NCBI RefSeq assembly: GCF_900109345.1
Contig: NZ_FNZN01000003.1
Location: forward strand, 62,001-126,000
DNA from: Maribacter orientalis
GTDB taxonomy: Bacteria > Bacteroidota > Bacteroidia > Flavobacteriales > Flavobacteriaceae
Reading direction: 5' to 3'
Length of the DNA: 64,000 nucleotides
The notes below the pieces were generated by a model that was not told where the DNA came from, did no database searches, and saw only the letters and a list, made by a program, of their open reading frames with translations. This document shows, one piece after another, positions 25,885-34,576 of this stretch. The first letter of the stretch is position 1; each line of letters opens with the position of its first letter. The position numbers were made by a program, and so were the translations under genes.

Positions 25885-27624
25885 GTGAGGAATTTGTTGC
25901 CATTTTTGGATTGGGTATCTACCTATAAAAAAGCCTATTTTATTAAAGATTTACTGGCAGGCTTAACTGTAGGTATTGTTTTGGTTCCACAAGGTATGGC
26001 GTATGCCATGATTGCAGGGCTTCCTCCTGTTCACGGATTATATGCAGCATTGTTTCCTGTACTTACATATGCATTTTTAGGTACTTCACGAAATATAGCA
26101 GTGGGCCCAGTTGCCATGGACTCATTATTGGTCGCAGTAGGTTTAGGTACTTTGGCAATTACAGGAGTAGAGAATTATATAAAAATGGTGGTTGTATTAG
26201 CCCTTATGGTGGGTGCTATACAATTATTGTTGGGTATTCTTCGTATGGGTTTTTTGGTTAATTTCTTGTCCAAACCCGTAATTAGTGGGTTTACTTCTGC
26301 CGCAGCAATCATTATTATTCTAAGTCAGTTAAAACACCTTCTTGGTATTTCAGTAGAAAATAGCAATAAAATCTACGAGACAGTACTTAATATTTTTTAT
26401 AAGTTAAGTGAAATAAATTTGTTCGATTTTGGTCTGGGTATCGTCGGTATTGGACTATTGATAGGTCTTAAAAAATGGAATAAAAATATTCCGGGTATTT
26501 TAATAATAGTAGTCTTGGGCATACTGGCAGTGTATGTTTTTCAGATGGAAACGTTTGGAATTAAGTTGGTAGGTAATGTCCCAAAAGGATTTCCTTCGAT
26601 TGTAATACCTACGTTGAATTTAGAGGACATAAGGCAATTATGGCCTATTGCAGTTGCCCTAGCTCTTGTGGGATATCTAGAAGCGATATCAATTGGTAAA
26701 GCCTTGGAAGATAAAAGTGGTGAAGAAACGATACAGGCCAATCAAGAATTAATAGCCTTGGGTACCTCTAATATTGTCGGTTCTTTATTTCAAGGGTATC
26801 CGGTTACTGCTAGTTTTTCAAGGTCGGCTATTAGTTATGATGCTGGTACAAAAACTAATTTATCTGGTATGTTCAGTGTTTTATTGGTCGTACTTACATT
26901 ACTGTTTTTGACGCCCTTGTTTCAATATTTACCAAATGCTATTTTGGCTAGTATCATTATGGTTTCGGTAGTAAATCTGGTCGATATAAAGTATTGCAAA
27001 CACCTGTGGAATAATAGAAAAGATGAATTTTTTGTGTTGATGATTACATTTTTTGTAACCCTGTTTATGGGAATTACTCAAGGTATTTTAATAGGGGTTT
27101 TATGTTCATTATTACTCATGGTATATAGAACATCTAAACCACATTTTGTTGAGATAGGTAATATTGGAAATTCCGACTATTACAAGAATGTGATCCGATT
27201 TGCAGATGAGGTTGTCGTTAGAAATGATTTATTGATAGTACGTTTCGATTCACAATTATATTTCGGTAATTCAGGATATTTTAAGAAGGAGCTTTTAAAG
27301 CATATGAAAGCAAAAGGCCCTAATTTAAAAGGAATTATTCTTAATGCAGAATCTATAAATTATATAGATGCTACGGCAGCAGATATGTTAACCAAGCTCA
27401 TTCATGATATTCGTGAAAGAGGTATTCAATTTTATATTGCGGGTGCAATAGGGCCAACCCGAGATATTATATTTAATACTGGAATTATTAAAGAATTACA
27501 ACGAGAGTTTTTATTCGTAAAAACGAAAGAGGCGGTAGATTTTTTTGATAATCCGAATGAAATTTCACTGTTAGCGGCCAAAGTGGCCTATGAAAACAGT
27601 AAAATGGCAAAAACAAAATTATAA
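25885..27624 (+). CDS. SulP-family sulfate/anion transporter with STAS domain
   Basis: 579 aa with a GTG start (the ATG two bases earlier runs into TGA). The transport domain (residues ~1-400) has 12-14 hydrophobic segments, with LVPQGMAYAMIAGLPPVHGLY as the SulP signature region and GYPVTASFSRSAI. The cytosolic STAS domain (~430-550) contains IILNAESINYIDATAADM. It is an inner-membrane anion uptake protein, sulfate or bicarbonate. It is followed after 69 bp by an MBL-rhodanese protein, which favours a role in sulfur metabolism. Confidence 0.93.
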   Translation: MRNLLPFLDWVSTYKKAYFIKDLLAGLTVGIVLVPQGMAYAMIAGLPPVHGLYAALFPVLTYAFLGTSRNIAVGPVAMDSLLVAVGLGTLAITGVENYIKMVVVLALMVGAIQLLLGILRMGFLVNFLSKPVISGFTSAAAIIIILSQLKHLLGISVENSNKIYETVLNIFYKLSEINLFDFGLGIVGIGLLIGLKKWNKNIPGILIIVVLGILAVYVFQMETFGIKLVGNVPKGFPSIVIPTLNLEDIRQLWPIAVALALVGYLEAISIGKALEDKSGEETIQANQELIALGTSNIVGSLFQGYPVTASFSRSAISYDAGTKTNLSGMFSVLLVVLTLLFLTPLFQYLPNAILASIIMVSVVNLVDIKYCKHLWNNRKDEFFVLMITFFVTLFMGITQGILIGVLCSLLLMVYRTSKPHFVEIGNIGNSDYYKNVIRFADEVVVRNDLLIVRFDSQLYFGNSGYFKKELLKHMKAKGPNLKGIILNAESINYIDATAADMLTKLIHDIRERGIQFYIAGAIGPTRDIIFNTGIIKELQREFLFVKTKEAVDFFDNPNEISLLAAKVAYENSKMAKTKL

Positions 27625-27693
27625 TCAAATTGATTACACCTCGTGTTTTGAAGGTTGAGAATCAAGTGGTATATTGATAAATATTAGTGAATT

Positions 27694-29103
27694 ATGAATA
27701 TAGAACAAATATATACAGGGTGTTTGGCTCAGGGAGCTTATTATATTGAGAGCGATGGGGAAGTAGCTATTATAGATCCCTTACGTGAGGTTACTCCTTA
27801 TTTGAAAAGAGCTAAGAACGACAAGGCAAAAATTAAGTATATTTTCGAAACTCATTTTCATGCCGACTTTGTAAGTGGTCATGTTACTCTTTCAAAAGAA
27901 ACTGGGGCTCCAATAATTTTTGGACCAACCGCAAACCCTTCTTTTGATGCTATTATCGCAAAAGATGGTCAAGAGTTTAAATTAGGTAAGGTTACTTTTA
28001 AGGTATTACATACTCCGGGTCATACTATGGAAAGTACCACATATTTATTAAAGGATGAAAAAGGAAAAGACCATGCGATATTTTCTGGCGACACCCTGTT
28101 TTTAGGTGATGTAGGTAGACCCGATTTAGCACAAAAAGCTGCCGACATGACACAAGAACAATTGGCCGGCACCTTATTCGATAGCTTGCGTACTAAAATT
28201 ATGCCTTTATCAGATGATGTCATTGTATACCCAGCGCACGGTGCAGGTTCTGCTTGTGGTAAAAATATGATGAAAGAAACGGTCGATACATTGGGTAATC
28301 AAAAGAAGATGAACTATGCTTTAAGGGCAGATATGACCAAAGAAGAGTTTGTAAAAGAAGTTACAGACGGTTTATTGCCTCCGCCAAAGTATTTTCCATT
28401 AAATGTAAAGATGAATAAGGAAGGCTACGAGGATATTGAAATGGTTTTAGACCGTGGTACCAAAGGTCTTTCACCTGAAGAATTCGAATTAATAGCGAAT
28501 GAATCGGAAGCCTTGGTATTGGATGTTAGACATCAAGATGAATTTGTAAAAGGCCATATTCCAAGATCAATTTTTATTGGTTTAAATGGGGATTTCGCAC
28601 CGTGGGTAGGTGCGTTAATTGCTGATACCAAGCAACCATTATTGTTGGTGATACCAGAGGGTATGGAAGAAGAGGCCGTAACTAGATTGTCTAGGGTAGG
28701 GTTCGATGCATCTATAGGATATTTAAAAGGTGGTATCGAAGCTTGGAAAGCAGCAGGTAAAGAAATCGATGAAATCACTTCTATAAGTGCTGAAGAGGCT
28801 AAGAAGATGATAGACGGTAATGCTATTAAGGTTTTTGACGTACGTAAGAAAGGTGAGTTCAAGAGTGAACATGTTTTAGATGCTGAAAGCACACCTTTAA
28901 GTGAACTGAATAAACATTTAGCAGAATACCCTGAGAAGGAAGATTTTTTAGTGCATTGCGCAGGTGGTTATAGATCAGTTATTGCATCATCCATTTTAAA
29001 AAGTCGTGGTATTCATAATTTAATAGATGTAAAAGGTGGTTTTGGTGCGCTTAAACAAGAAGGTGTTCGTACAACAGATTATGTTTGTCCAACAACATTA
29101 TAA
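27694..29103 (+). CDS. MBL-fold persulfide dioxygenase-like protein fused to two rhodanese domains
   Basis: 469 aa. The N-terminal metallo-beta-lactamase domain has HFHADFVSGH near residues 54-63, HTPGHTMES near 107, FSGDTLF and YPAHGAGS, the single-iron ETHE1-type ligand set. A first rhodanese domain (~255-355) lacks the active Cys (LLVIPEGMEEEA). A second (~365-465) has HCAGGYRS with the Cys near 422. The fused enzymes oxidise glutathione or protein persulfides to sulfite and shuttle sulfane sulfur. The gene follows the SulP gene. Cytosolic. Confidence 0.92.
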   Translation: MNIEQIYTGCLAQGAYYIESDGEVAIIDPLREVTPYLKRAKNDKAKIKYIFETHFHADFVSGHVTLSKETGAPIIFGPTANPSFDAIIAKDGQEFKLGKVTFKVLHTPGHTMESTTYLLKDEKGKDHAIFSGDTLFLGDVGRPDLAQKAADMTQEQLAGTLFDSLRTKIMPLSDDVIVYPAHGAGSACGKNMMKETVDTLGNQKKMNYALRADMTKEEFVKEVTDGLLPPPKYFPLNVKMNKEGYEDIEMVLDRGTKGLSPEEFELIANESEALVLDVRHQDEFVKGHIPRSIFIGLNGDFAPWVGALIADTKQPLLLVIPEGMEEEAVTRLSRVGFDASIGYLKGGIEAWKAAGKEIDEITSISAEEAKKMIDGNAIKVFDVRKKGEFKSEHVLDAESTPLSELNKHLAEYPEKEDFLVHCAGGYRSVIASSILKSRGIHNLIDVKGGFGALKQEGVRTTDYVCPTTL

Positions 29104-29193
29104 AATGGAGAGGTAGGATTTTTTGTTTTCAAATAATAAAATGTCCTAGTATAAATAGTATTAATTCCTTTAATTAGGATTTAAATTGTGGCG

Positions 29194-29376
29194 ATGTTTA
29201 AAAATTTTATTGAGCGTATTGGCCTAATGAATGTTATAATGCTCTTGGGCGTTATTTCTATAATAATTGTATCTGAATTTCTTTTCTTATCTGGAAAGAA
29301 ATTGGATGCAATCTTTATTGCATTTTGGGCACCAACTATTCTAGGTTTTATGAACTATCTCAAATATAAAAAGTAG
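29194..29376 (+). CDS. Small two-helix membrane protein
   Basis: 60 aa from the ATG at 29194 (a GTG two codons earlier is also possible). Two hydrophobic stretches, IMLLGVISIIIVSEFLFL and IFIAFWAPTILGFM, are separated by SGKKLDA; the C-terminus is YLKYKK. Its stop overlaps a GTG starting another tiny membrane peptide. No family recognised. It lies after the sulfur genes, but a link is not shown. Confidence 0.6.
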   Translation: MFKNFIERIGLMNVIMLLGVISIIIVSEFLFLSGKKLDAIFIAFWAPTILGFMNYLKYKK

Positions 29377-29471
29377 TGGAATTTGTTCTAATTTATTCAA
29401 TTTTCATTTCCATAGTCTTTATGCTGTGGTTGCTTTTTGTAATTAGGATGTACAAGAAAATGAAAGACTAA
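29376..29471 (+). CDS. 31-residue membrane peptide, overlapping start
   Basis: The GTG at 29376-29378 shares its G with the TAG stop of the previous small gene. The product has one hydrophobic helix (EFVLIYSIFISIVFMLWLLF) and a basic end, VIRMYKKMKD, which fits the positive-inside rule with a cytosolic C-terminus. It is short, but the overlap, the amphipathic layout and the lack of anything on the other strand support it. Unknown function. Confidence 0.45.
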   Translation: MEFVLIYSIFISIVFMLWLLFVIRMYKKMKD

Positions 29472-29490
29472 TTCAATCAAAGTTTTCTGA

Positions 29491-30855
29491 CTAAAGAGAG
29501 AAAATTGCATTCGGATTTTTTCGAATATAGCTTTCAACAATTCTTTGTGTTTCTAGCGTATTTTTCTGTGGTATAATATAGTTTTCTAGGTCTTCTATAT
29601 GTTCTATGGGAGTTTCTTTTGGTACGAAGCCGTAACCTGCGTAACTATTTTCTTGAATAATAACAAAGGCATTCTCTTCGCCATTTCGGCCCTTTGTTTT
29701 TATAACTAAATCTGATTGAATCTCTTTTAAACTTTGTAAGGCCTCTTGTACCCGTTCATTATACGTATTCACTAAGTCTGTGTCAGAGCATATGCCAATG
29801 CATTGTTTAATCTTGTAATGAGAGCAGCTTGTGACATTTTCTTGAAGGTGACAATATTTTGGGCAAAGTTCAAAGGTGTTGCATAACGCTTCTAAATACT
29901 GCCTGGCTTCCGTTGGACTGTAACATATGGCAAGAGCATTAGGTGTCATTTTTATTTTATTGAAGGCTAAATGAATAATACCGTTACGATCTTCATAGCT
30001 GAAAATACCATATTGCTGAATAGTCCTTTTTTGTGCACTATTATATTTAGGATAATGGTGCTTGATCTCAGCAGATTCTTTCAATAAAGCGATTAACTCA
30101 TTTCCAGTTTCTTCAAAGTCTAAAGAGGCCGTTTCTGAACAAAGAGTAATTTCTTTTGTTTTCTTATCATAAAAATGGCCTAAAACCCTTTTTTTAATGT
30201 TAATGGCCTTTCCTACATAAATAATCTTTCCCTTTTCATTTTTAAAATAATACACGCCAGGGGTTGTCGGTAGTTTATCGTACTCCTCTTTAGGTAATGC
30301 AGGTGGTAACGTTGCTTCTTGTGATTTTGAGTTTAAGAATAATTTGAAAACACTTTCTGCATTTTCAGACCTTAAAAGTTTATGAAACAATAATACAGTA
30401 GCATGGGCATCACCTCTAGCTCTATGGCGATCGGTTAAAGGAATACCTAAAGCTGCAGTTAATTTACCTAAGCTGTATGAATTATAACCTGGCAGTAACT
30501 TCCTTGAAAGACGCACAGTACAGAGTTTTTTTCTTGAAAATTCACGACCAAGTTGTTTAAACTCGTTTTTGATGACGTTATAATCGAAGTTTACACTATG
30601 CGCCACGAAAATCGTGTCCTTTGTAATTGCTTCAATTTCTGGTATAATGTCTTCTAGTACAGGTGCATTGCGCACCATGTTATTGTCGATGCCCGTAAGG
30701 CTTGTGATGAAAGAAGATATTTCACATTCTGGATTTACCAATGAGGTATATTCTTCCACAACCTCATGACCATCATATTTAAATATGGAAATCTCGGTTA
30801 TTTTGTTGCCCTTTATACCGTTCCCGGTAGTCTCTATATCTATGATGGTATACAA
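29491..30855 (-). CDS. DnaQ-type exonuclease fused to UvrC/Cho-like GIY-YIG nuclease
   Basis: 454 aa. Residues ~1-170 form a DEDDh 3'-5' exonuclease: YTIIDIETTG (Asp, Glu), HSVNFDYNVI, and HRARGDAHAT (His, Asp). Residues ~195-275 are a GIY-YIG domain with TPGVYYF and IIYVGKAINIKKRV and a Glu near NELIALLKESAEIKHH. The remaining ~180 residues have the Cys-rich segment CPKYCHLQENVTSCSHYKIKQC, possibly a metal site. Such fusions are annotated as DNA polymerase III epsilon-like or Cho-like proteins and probably work in DNA repair. Monocistronic. Confidence 0.88.
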   Translation of the reverse strand: MYTIIDIETTGNGIKGNKITEISIFKYDGHEVVEEYTSLVNPECEISSFITSLTGIDNNMVRNAPVLEDIIPEIEAITKDTIFVAHSVNFDYNVIKNEFKQLGREFSRKKLCTVRLSRKLLPGYNSYSLGKLTAALGIPLTDRHRARGDAHATVLLFHKLLRSENAESVFKLFLNSKSQEATLPPALPKEEYDKLPTTPGVYYFKNEKGKIIYVGKAINIKKRVLGHFYDKKTKEITLCSETASLDFEETGNELIALLKESAEIKHHYPKYNSAQKRTIQQYGIFSYEDRNGIIHLAFNKIKMTPNALAICYSPTEARQYLEALCNTFELCPKYCHLQENVTSCSHYKIKQCIGICSDTDLVNTYNERVQEALQSLKEIQSDLVIKTKGRNGEENAFVIIQENSYAGYGFVPKETPIEHIEDLENYIIPQKNTLETQRIVESYIRKNPNAIFSL

Positions 30856-31316
30856 TTACGATAAGAAATTAGATAGGTAAAGTTAGCGAATTTGAAAGAA
30901 ATTTTTGATGAAGTAGCTACTATGTATTTTAAAGACAATTGAAAATTTCAATGTTTTTTCTAAATTTTCGAATGTAAGTCGTAGACGGTTTTATAGGTTA
31001 ATTTTCTGGTATTGTATTTAAATGTAAGATGTAATGTACAATACTTGGAAAAGCCTTATAGCCTAATTTGTAAGATGGTAATTCAACGATTAGCCAAATG
31101 ATACGGGCAATTATACCGAACAACGATTTTGCTTGCATCATATCGATAGAACCCAAAATTGTTAAACTTAGGCCTTAGTTTTAACGTGAGGAAAGATCAG
31201 GTGTCTTTTTTTGTCCCAAATATTACGAGTTCATTAATTTAAAATTAGAACCAACATAAACCAATTTTCATATGAATCTCAATGGTGATTTTTATGAAAG
31301 GCTAATTAAATATTAA
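30856..31316. other. 461-bp intergenic region, divergent promoters expected
   Basis: It lies between the divergent exonuclease gene (-) and the first WecA-like gene (+). AT-rich; I see no conserved open frame, no strong hairpin with a T run and no perfect TAnnTTTG box near either start. It probably holds both promoters and a leader for the sugar-transferase gene. Confidence 0.4.
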
Positions 31317-32669
31317 ATGGATTCAATCCAAGAGATGGTGTATAGTTTACCTTTCTTAACTATTACTTCAGCAATTCTTGCTTATCTAATGGCAACAAGG
31401 TTCAACCTTTATCCTGTTATTATTTACGTTTCTAAGACAAAAAAATTAATGGATGAACCTGAGGAAAGAGGGGTTCACGCCAGTAAAGTGCCTAATCTCG
31501 GTGGTATGGGTTTATTCATTACGTTCTCATTAACACTTTTGCTATTCGTACCTTTTTTAAAAAATACAGTTTCAGATTTAAGTAATTTACTTTCCTTACT
31601 CTCGGCAACCATCATATTATTGTTTTTAGGTATTAAGGATGATTTAGTTCTTATGACGCCTAAAAAGAAATTAGTAATTCAATTAATTGCTGTTTCTATG
31701 GTATGTGTGCTTCAAGATGTTAGAATCACCGATTTTCATGGCTTATTGGGTATAGGTGAATTGCCGTACTTTGTTTCGATACTGTTTACAATTTTTGTTT
31801 TTGTTTTAGTTATTAATTCCGTTAATCTAATAGATGGTATTGATGGTTTGGCTGCTTCTATTTCAATTTTGGCTAGCCTTGGTTTTGGATTCGCTTTTTT
31901 TATGTCGAATAATTTCATGATGACCATACTTTCTGCGGTTTTAATAGGTTCATTGCTGGGTTTTTTAAAGTATAATTTTTCCAATGACAGTAAAATTTTT
32001 ATGGGCGACTGTGGTTCTTTAATTGTTGGATTCTTATTGGCTTATCAGGGAATAAAGTTTCTGAATATTAATCCAGAAAATGTTCAGTTTTATAATTCAA
32101 ATAATTCCGCCATATTACTATTAGCAATTTTATCTTATCCATTGTTCGATTTACTTCGTGTTTTTGTTGTTCGAATGATGCAAAAGAAAAGTCCTTTTGT
32201 TGCAGATAGTAATCATATTCATCATCGATTATTGCGACTTGGTCTTAATCATAAGCAAGCTACATTTTTACTTTTCGTGAGTAATCTTACCTTGATAGTT
32301 ATTACTTTTTTTACAAATGATTTACAGATTAATTTAAGCTTAATTGTAACAGTCTGTTTTGGGAGCTTGCTATATCTTCTTCCTTTTTTAGGTGTTTTTG
32401 AAGAATTTGAAGAAAAAGAAATAGTTGCTAAGGTGCCTAAAACAGAACGGAATTTATTTTCGAATACTAATTTAAATTCCAAAGTTCCATCATCAGAAAA
32501 TGAAGTTGAAGAAAGTGTTATTAAGTTAATCAACCTCGAAAAATCAAATAAGGTTAAATCCATTTTTGAAACACAGAACAAAAATCTAACTTCTAAAAGA
32601 GTTCAAGAAATAGAAACTTGGACAAGTAAAAAAAAGAGTTCCGTAAGTGGTGATGCTAGTAAGATATAA
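31317..32669 (+). CDS. WecA/MraY-family undecaprenyl-phosphate sugar-1-phosphate transferase (copy 1)
   Basis: 450 aa, about ten membrane helices. The family motifs are PNLGGMGLF (cytosolic loop 1), FLGIKDDLV (near 104-112, DD), NSVNLIDGIDGLAA (near 167-180), FMGDCGS, and HIHHRLLRLG as the His-box loop. It should move a sugar-1-phosphate from a UDP-sugar to undecaprenyl phosphate, the first step of glycan assembly. A ~90-residue soluble Lys/Ser/Glu-rich tail after the last helix is longer than usual. A closely related second copy starts 6 kb downstream. Confidence 0.92.
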   Translation: MDSIQEMVYSLPFLTITSAILAYLMATRFNLYPVIIYVSKTKKLMDEPEERGVHASKVPNLGGMGLFITFSLTLLLFVPFLKNTVSDLSNLLSLLSATIILLFLGIKDDLVLMTPKKKLVIQLIAVSMVCVLQDVRITDFHGLLGIGELPYFVSILFTIFVFVLVINSVNLIDGIDGLAASISILASLGFGFAFFMSNNFMMTILSAVLIGSLLGFLKYNFSNDSKIFMGDCGSLIVGFLLAYQGIKFLNINPENVQFYNSNNSAILLLAILSYPLFDLLRVFVVRMMQKKSPFVADSNHIHHRLLRLGLNHKQATFLLFVSNLTLIVITFFTNDLQINLSLIVTVCFGSLLYLLPFLGVFEEFEEKEIVAKVPKTERNLFSNTNLNSKVPSSENEVEESVIKLINLEKSNKVKSIFETQNKNLTSKRVQEIETWTSKKKSSVSGDASKI

Positions 32670-32679
32670 TGAGACCCTT

Positions 32680-33600
32680 TAAGAGGTGTTTTGAAAGTGG
32701 TTGTTTTAAATTTTTATCGCTCCATTTTAAATAATACCCTACTTTGAACCACTCGTTGGTTATTAATGGAATATCATAATTCTCTATACGCCAAACTGGT
32801 TGTCTTGGTCCAATATCTCCTTGAATCTAAGGGGTGCCTCTAATATCTGTAGCCATTAAGGCAATCATTCTAAAGCCGTCTTTGTAAGAAGTGTAATTCT
32901 TAGTTTTATATTTCCAAATGGCACGCCATATATCCTTACCTTTTAATGAAACAGCATCAGTTTTCATCCAATAGGCATATATAGAGCCCATCAGGATTTT
33001 CTTTGATATTGTTTATTTGATAAGGTGTCTGTGTTACCTGAACGTCATAATTTACACATTGAAATAAGGTAGTGGTCTCCTTTCCGTTCCATCCTATAAT
33101 TTCTTCTAAATAATTGCCTATTGCTGGTCCGCCACCATCATTAACGATATATGTGCCACTTGGCTCTTTATCGTTGATAGAAAACCCTAGTATCTAAGGA
33201 GGCCAAGAAAAACCGGTTTCCGTATCGGTGCCGGTAATGTATTGGTAATTGTATTTGTTTTTGGAAAAATGTACACCTTAAAAACCTGAGCTAAAAATTA
33301 ATTTAGCAAGATTAGTTTGTGGTGTTAAGTCGATGAATGAAAGAGGTAAGCCTTCTGTTACATTAGCTGCAACATCAGCCTTTCCTACTTTTTTTTCACT
33401 TCGTTGGTAGTACTAGTACTCACTAAGGCAACATTTTGTAGGTTGTTGTCTTGAGTAGTATTTAATTGAACTTGTAGGTTGGCATCACGTATTACATACT
33501 CTGATATTAAATCATGGTCCTTACCACAAGAAGATAAACTTAAAAGAAAAATAATGGATGCTAGGGGGACGAAAAAGGTTCTAGATAATTTAAATGCCAT
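32680..33600 (-). pseudogene. Broken polysaccharide-lyase-like lipoprotein gene
   Basis: The 5' part is intact: MAFKLSRTFFVPLASI... with lipobox SLSSC and acidic GKDHD, running 71 codons from 33600. A slip in a run of eight A near 33389-33396 then shifts the frame. The continuation reads GKADVAANVTEGLPLSF, stop (33278-33280), GVHFSKNKYNYQYITGTDTE, stop (33194-33196), ILGFSINDKEPSGTYIV, a second frameshift near 32985-32992, YWMKTDAVSLKGKDIWRAI, stop (32827-32829), and RIENYDIPLITNEWFKVGY. The Trp-rich, EWFKV-containing pattern is like heparin-lyase-I/alginate-lyase-type jelly-roll enzymes, but the exact family is uncertain. The 3' end is lost. Confidence 0.75.
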
Positions 33601-34123
33601 GAAAAGAATAATAAAATTTTATGGTGAAATACTAACGCATTTCGAAAATATTTAAACTTTATCCATTAACGATGAAAAGTTCATTTTATTCGATGAAATG
33701 CACTAAAAAAGTTATTAGAGCTAATTGTTGATAACATTTTCGCGAAATCGGATAAGCATATTGACTTATGTCGTACGCCAATTGAATAGCTAAAAATACT
33801 TTAAAAGGGGGTAGTCATAGCGTACAACTGTGTTACTTTCTTTAGGGTTTTCAACTATAGATTTATGTATAGCTGTTACCAACAATATAAATTTATATCA
33901 TGTAGAATATTAGCTTAAAAGAAACACTGAGTTAAAGTAGCCTTAAAGTTTAGGTAAACTTGAATCAAATAAATGAACCCATCTTTGCGGTAAGTTTAAA
34001 TAAGTTTGAGTTAGTTGAACAACCGGTACATTTCTCTTAATGTGTCGGTTTTTTAGTATGCTCACTTTGGAGTTAGAGAAGCGGGCAACGAAATTGAAGA
34101 AAAATTAAGTAGGTGGTATTGTT
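33601..34123. other. Intergenic region of ~520 bp with one hairpin
   Basis: AT-rich with no credible gene. A plus-oriented hairpin with a T run lies at 34021-34054. A 14-base sequence, TCGATGAAATGCAC at 33690-33703, recurs with one change at 37013-37026 upstream of the second WecA-like gene. Confidence 0.4.
34021..34054 (+). terminator. Orphan terminator-like hairpin
   Basis: AACCGGTACATT / AATGTGTCGGTT (12 bp with two G-U pairs), then TTTTTT. No plus-strand gene precedes it within 1.3 kb, and it is not oriented for the minus-strand genes, so it may be a relic or the end of an unseen small RNA. Confidence 0.5.
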
Positions 34124-34354
34124 CTAAAGATTCACCTTTATTTCGTTGATTCTATAAATCTGAATTCTTAAGAAATTTTGAAAAATTTGAACGATCTTTT
34201 CCTGATGTTCCTCCGGAATACGACCACCAATTATCCAATTTTTTTGAATATGCTTGGTACTTTTCTCATCAAATTCCTCCAATAAGCATTGTAGCGCTTC
34301 TTGGCGCGTTTCATCGTTCATTTTACTGAACATCTGTTTTATATTTTCGGTCAT
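34124..34354 (-). CDS. Small HTH-like protein
   Basis: 76 aa. The second half, QKNWIIGGRIPEEHQEKIV, resembles the recognition and following helices of small Cro/YdaS-like helix-turn-helix proteins (NW...GRIPEE...). The first half is an acidic amphipathic helix pair. Two direct copies of CCGACCAT (minus strand; 34353-34360 and 34363-34370) overlap the start codon and could be an operator for self-regulation. No phage genes are nearby. Function inferred from pattern only. Confidence 0.5.
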   Translation of the reverse strand: MTENIKQMFSKMNDETRQEALQCLLEEFDEKSTKHIQKNWIIGGRIPEEHQEKIVQIFQNFLRIQIYRINEIKVNL

Positions 34355-34370
34355 GGTCGGTAATGGTCGG
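34353..34370 (-). repeat. Tandem 8-bp direct repeats at the start of the small HTH-like gene
   Basis: ATGGTCGG-TA-ATGGTCGG on the plus strand: two perfect copies spaced one helical turn apart (10 bp), covering the start codon region. The spacing suits dimer binding by a small regulator. Confidence 0.45.
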
Positions 34371-34505
34371 AATCAAAAATAAATAAAAAAGAGTTTTAAA
34401 ATACTATTAGTTATCGATAGATATCACCAAGAATTAAACAATCTAATAATTACTTGACCTTTACGTAAATACAAAGTCATTTTAAGAATTAAAATTTGCA
34501 GATGA

Positions 34506-34513
34506 TACTTTTG
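34506..34513 (+). promoter_or_regulatory. Candidate -7 box for the phosphodiesterase/phosphatase gene
   Basis: TACTTTTG matches TAnnTTTG, ~64 bp before the ATG at 34577. No good -33 TTG at standard spacing. Confidence 0.3.
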
Positions 34514-34576
34514 TGATTAGGTTTGATACTATCGAATGTATTGTTCGCGAAATAGGTCCTTTTTAAAGCTGATTTT

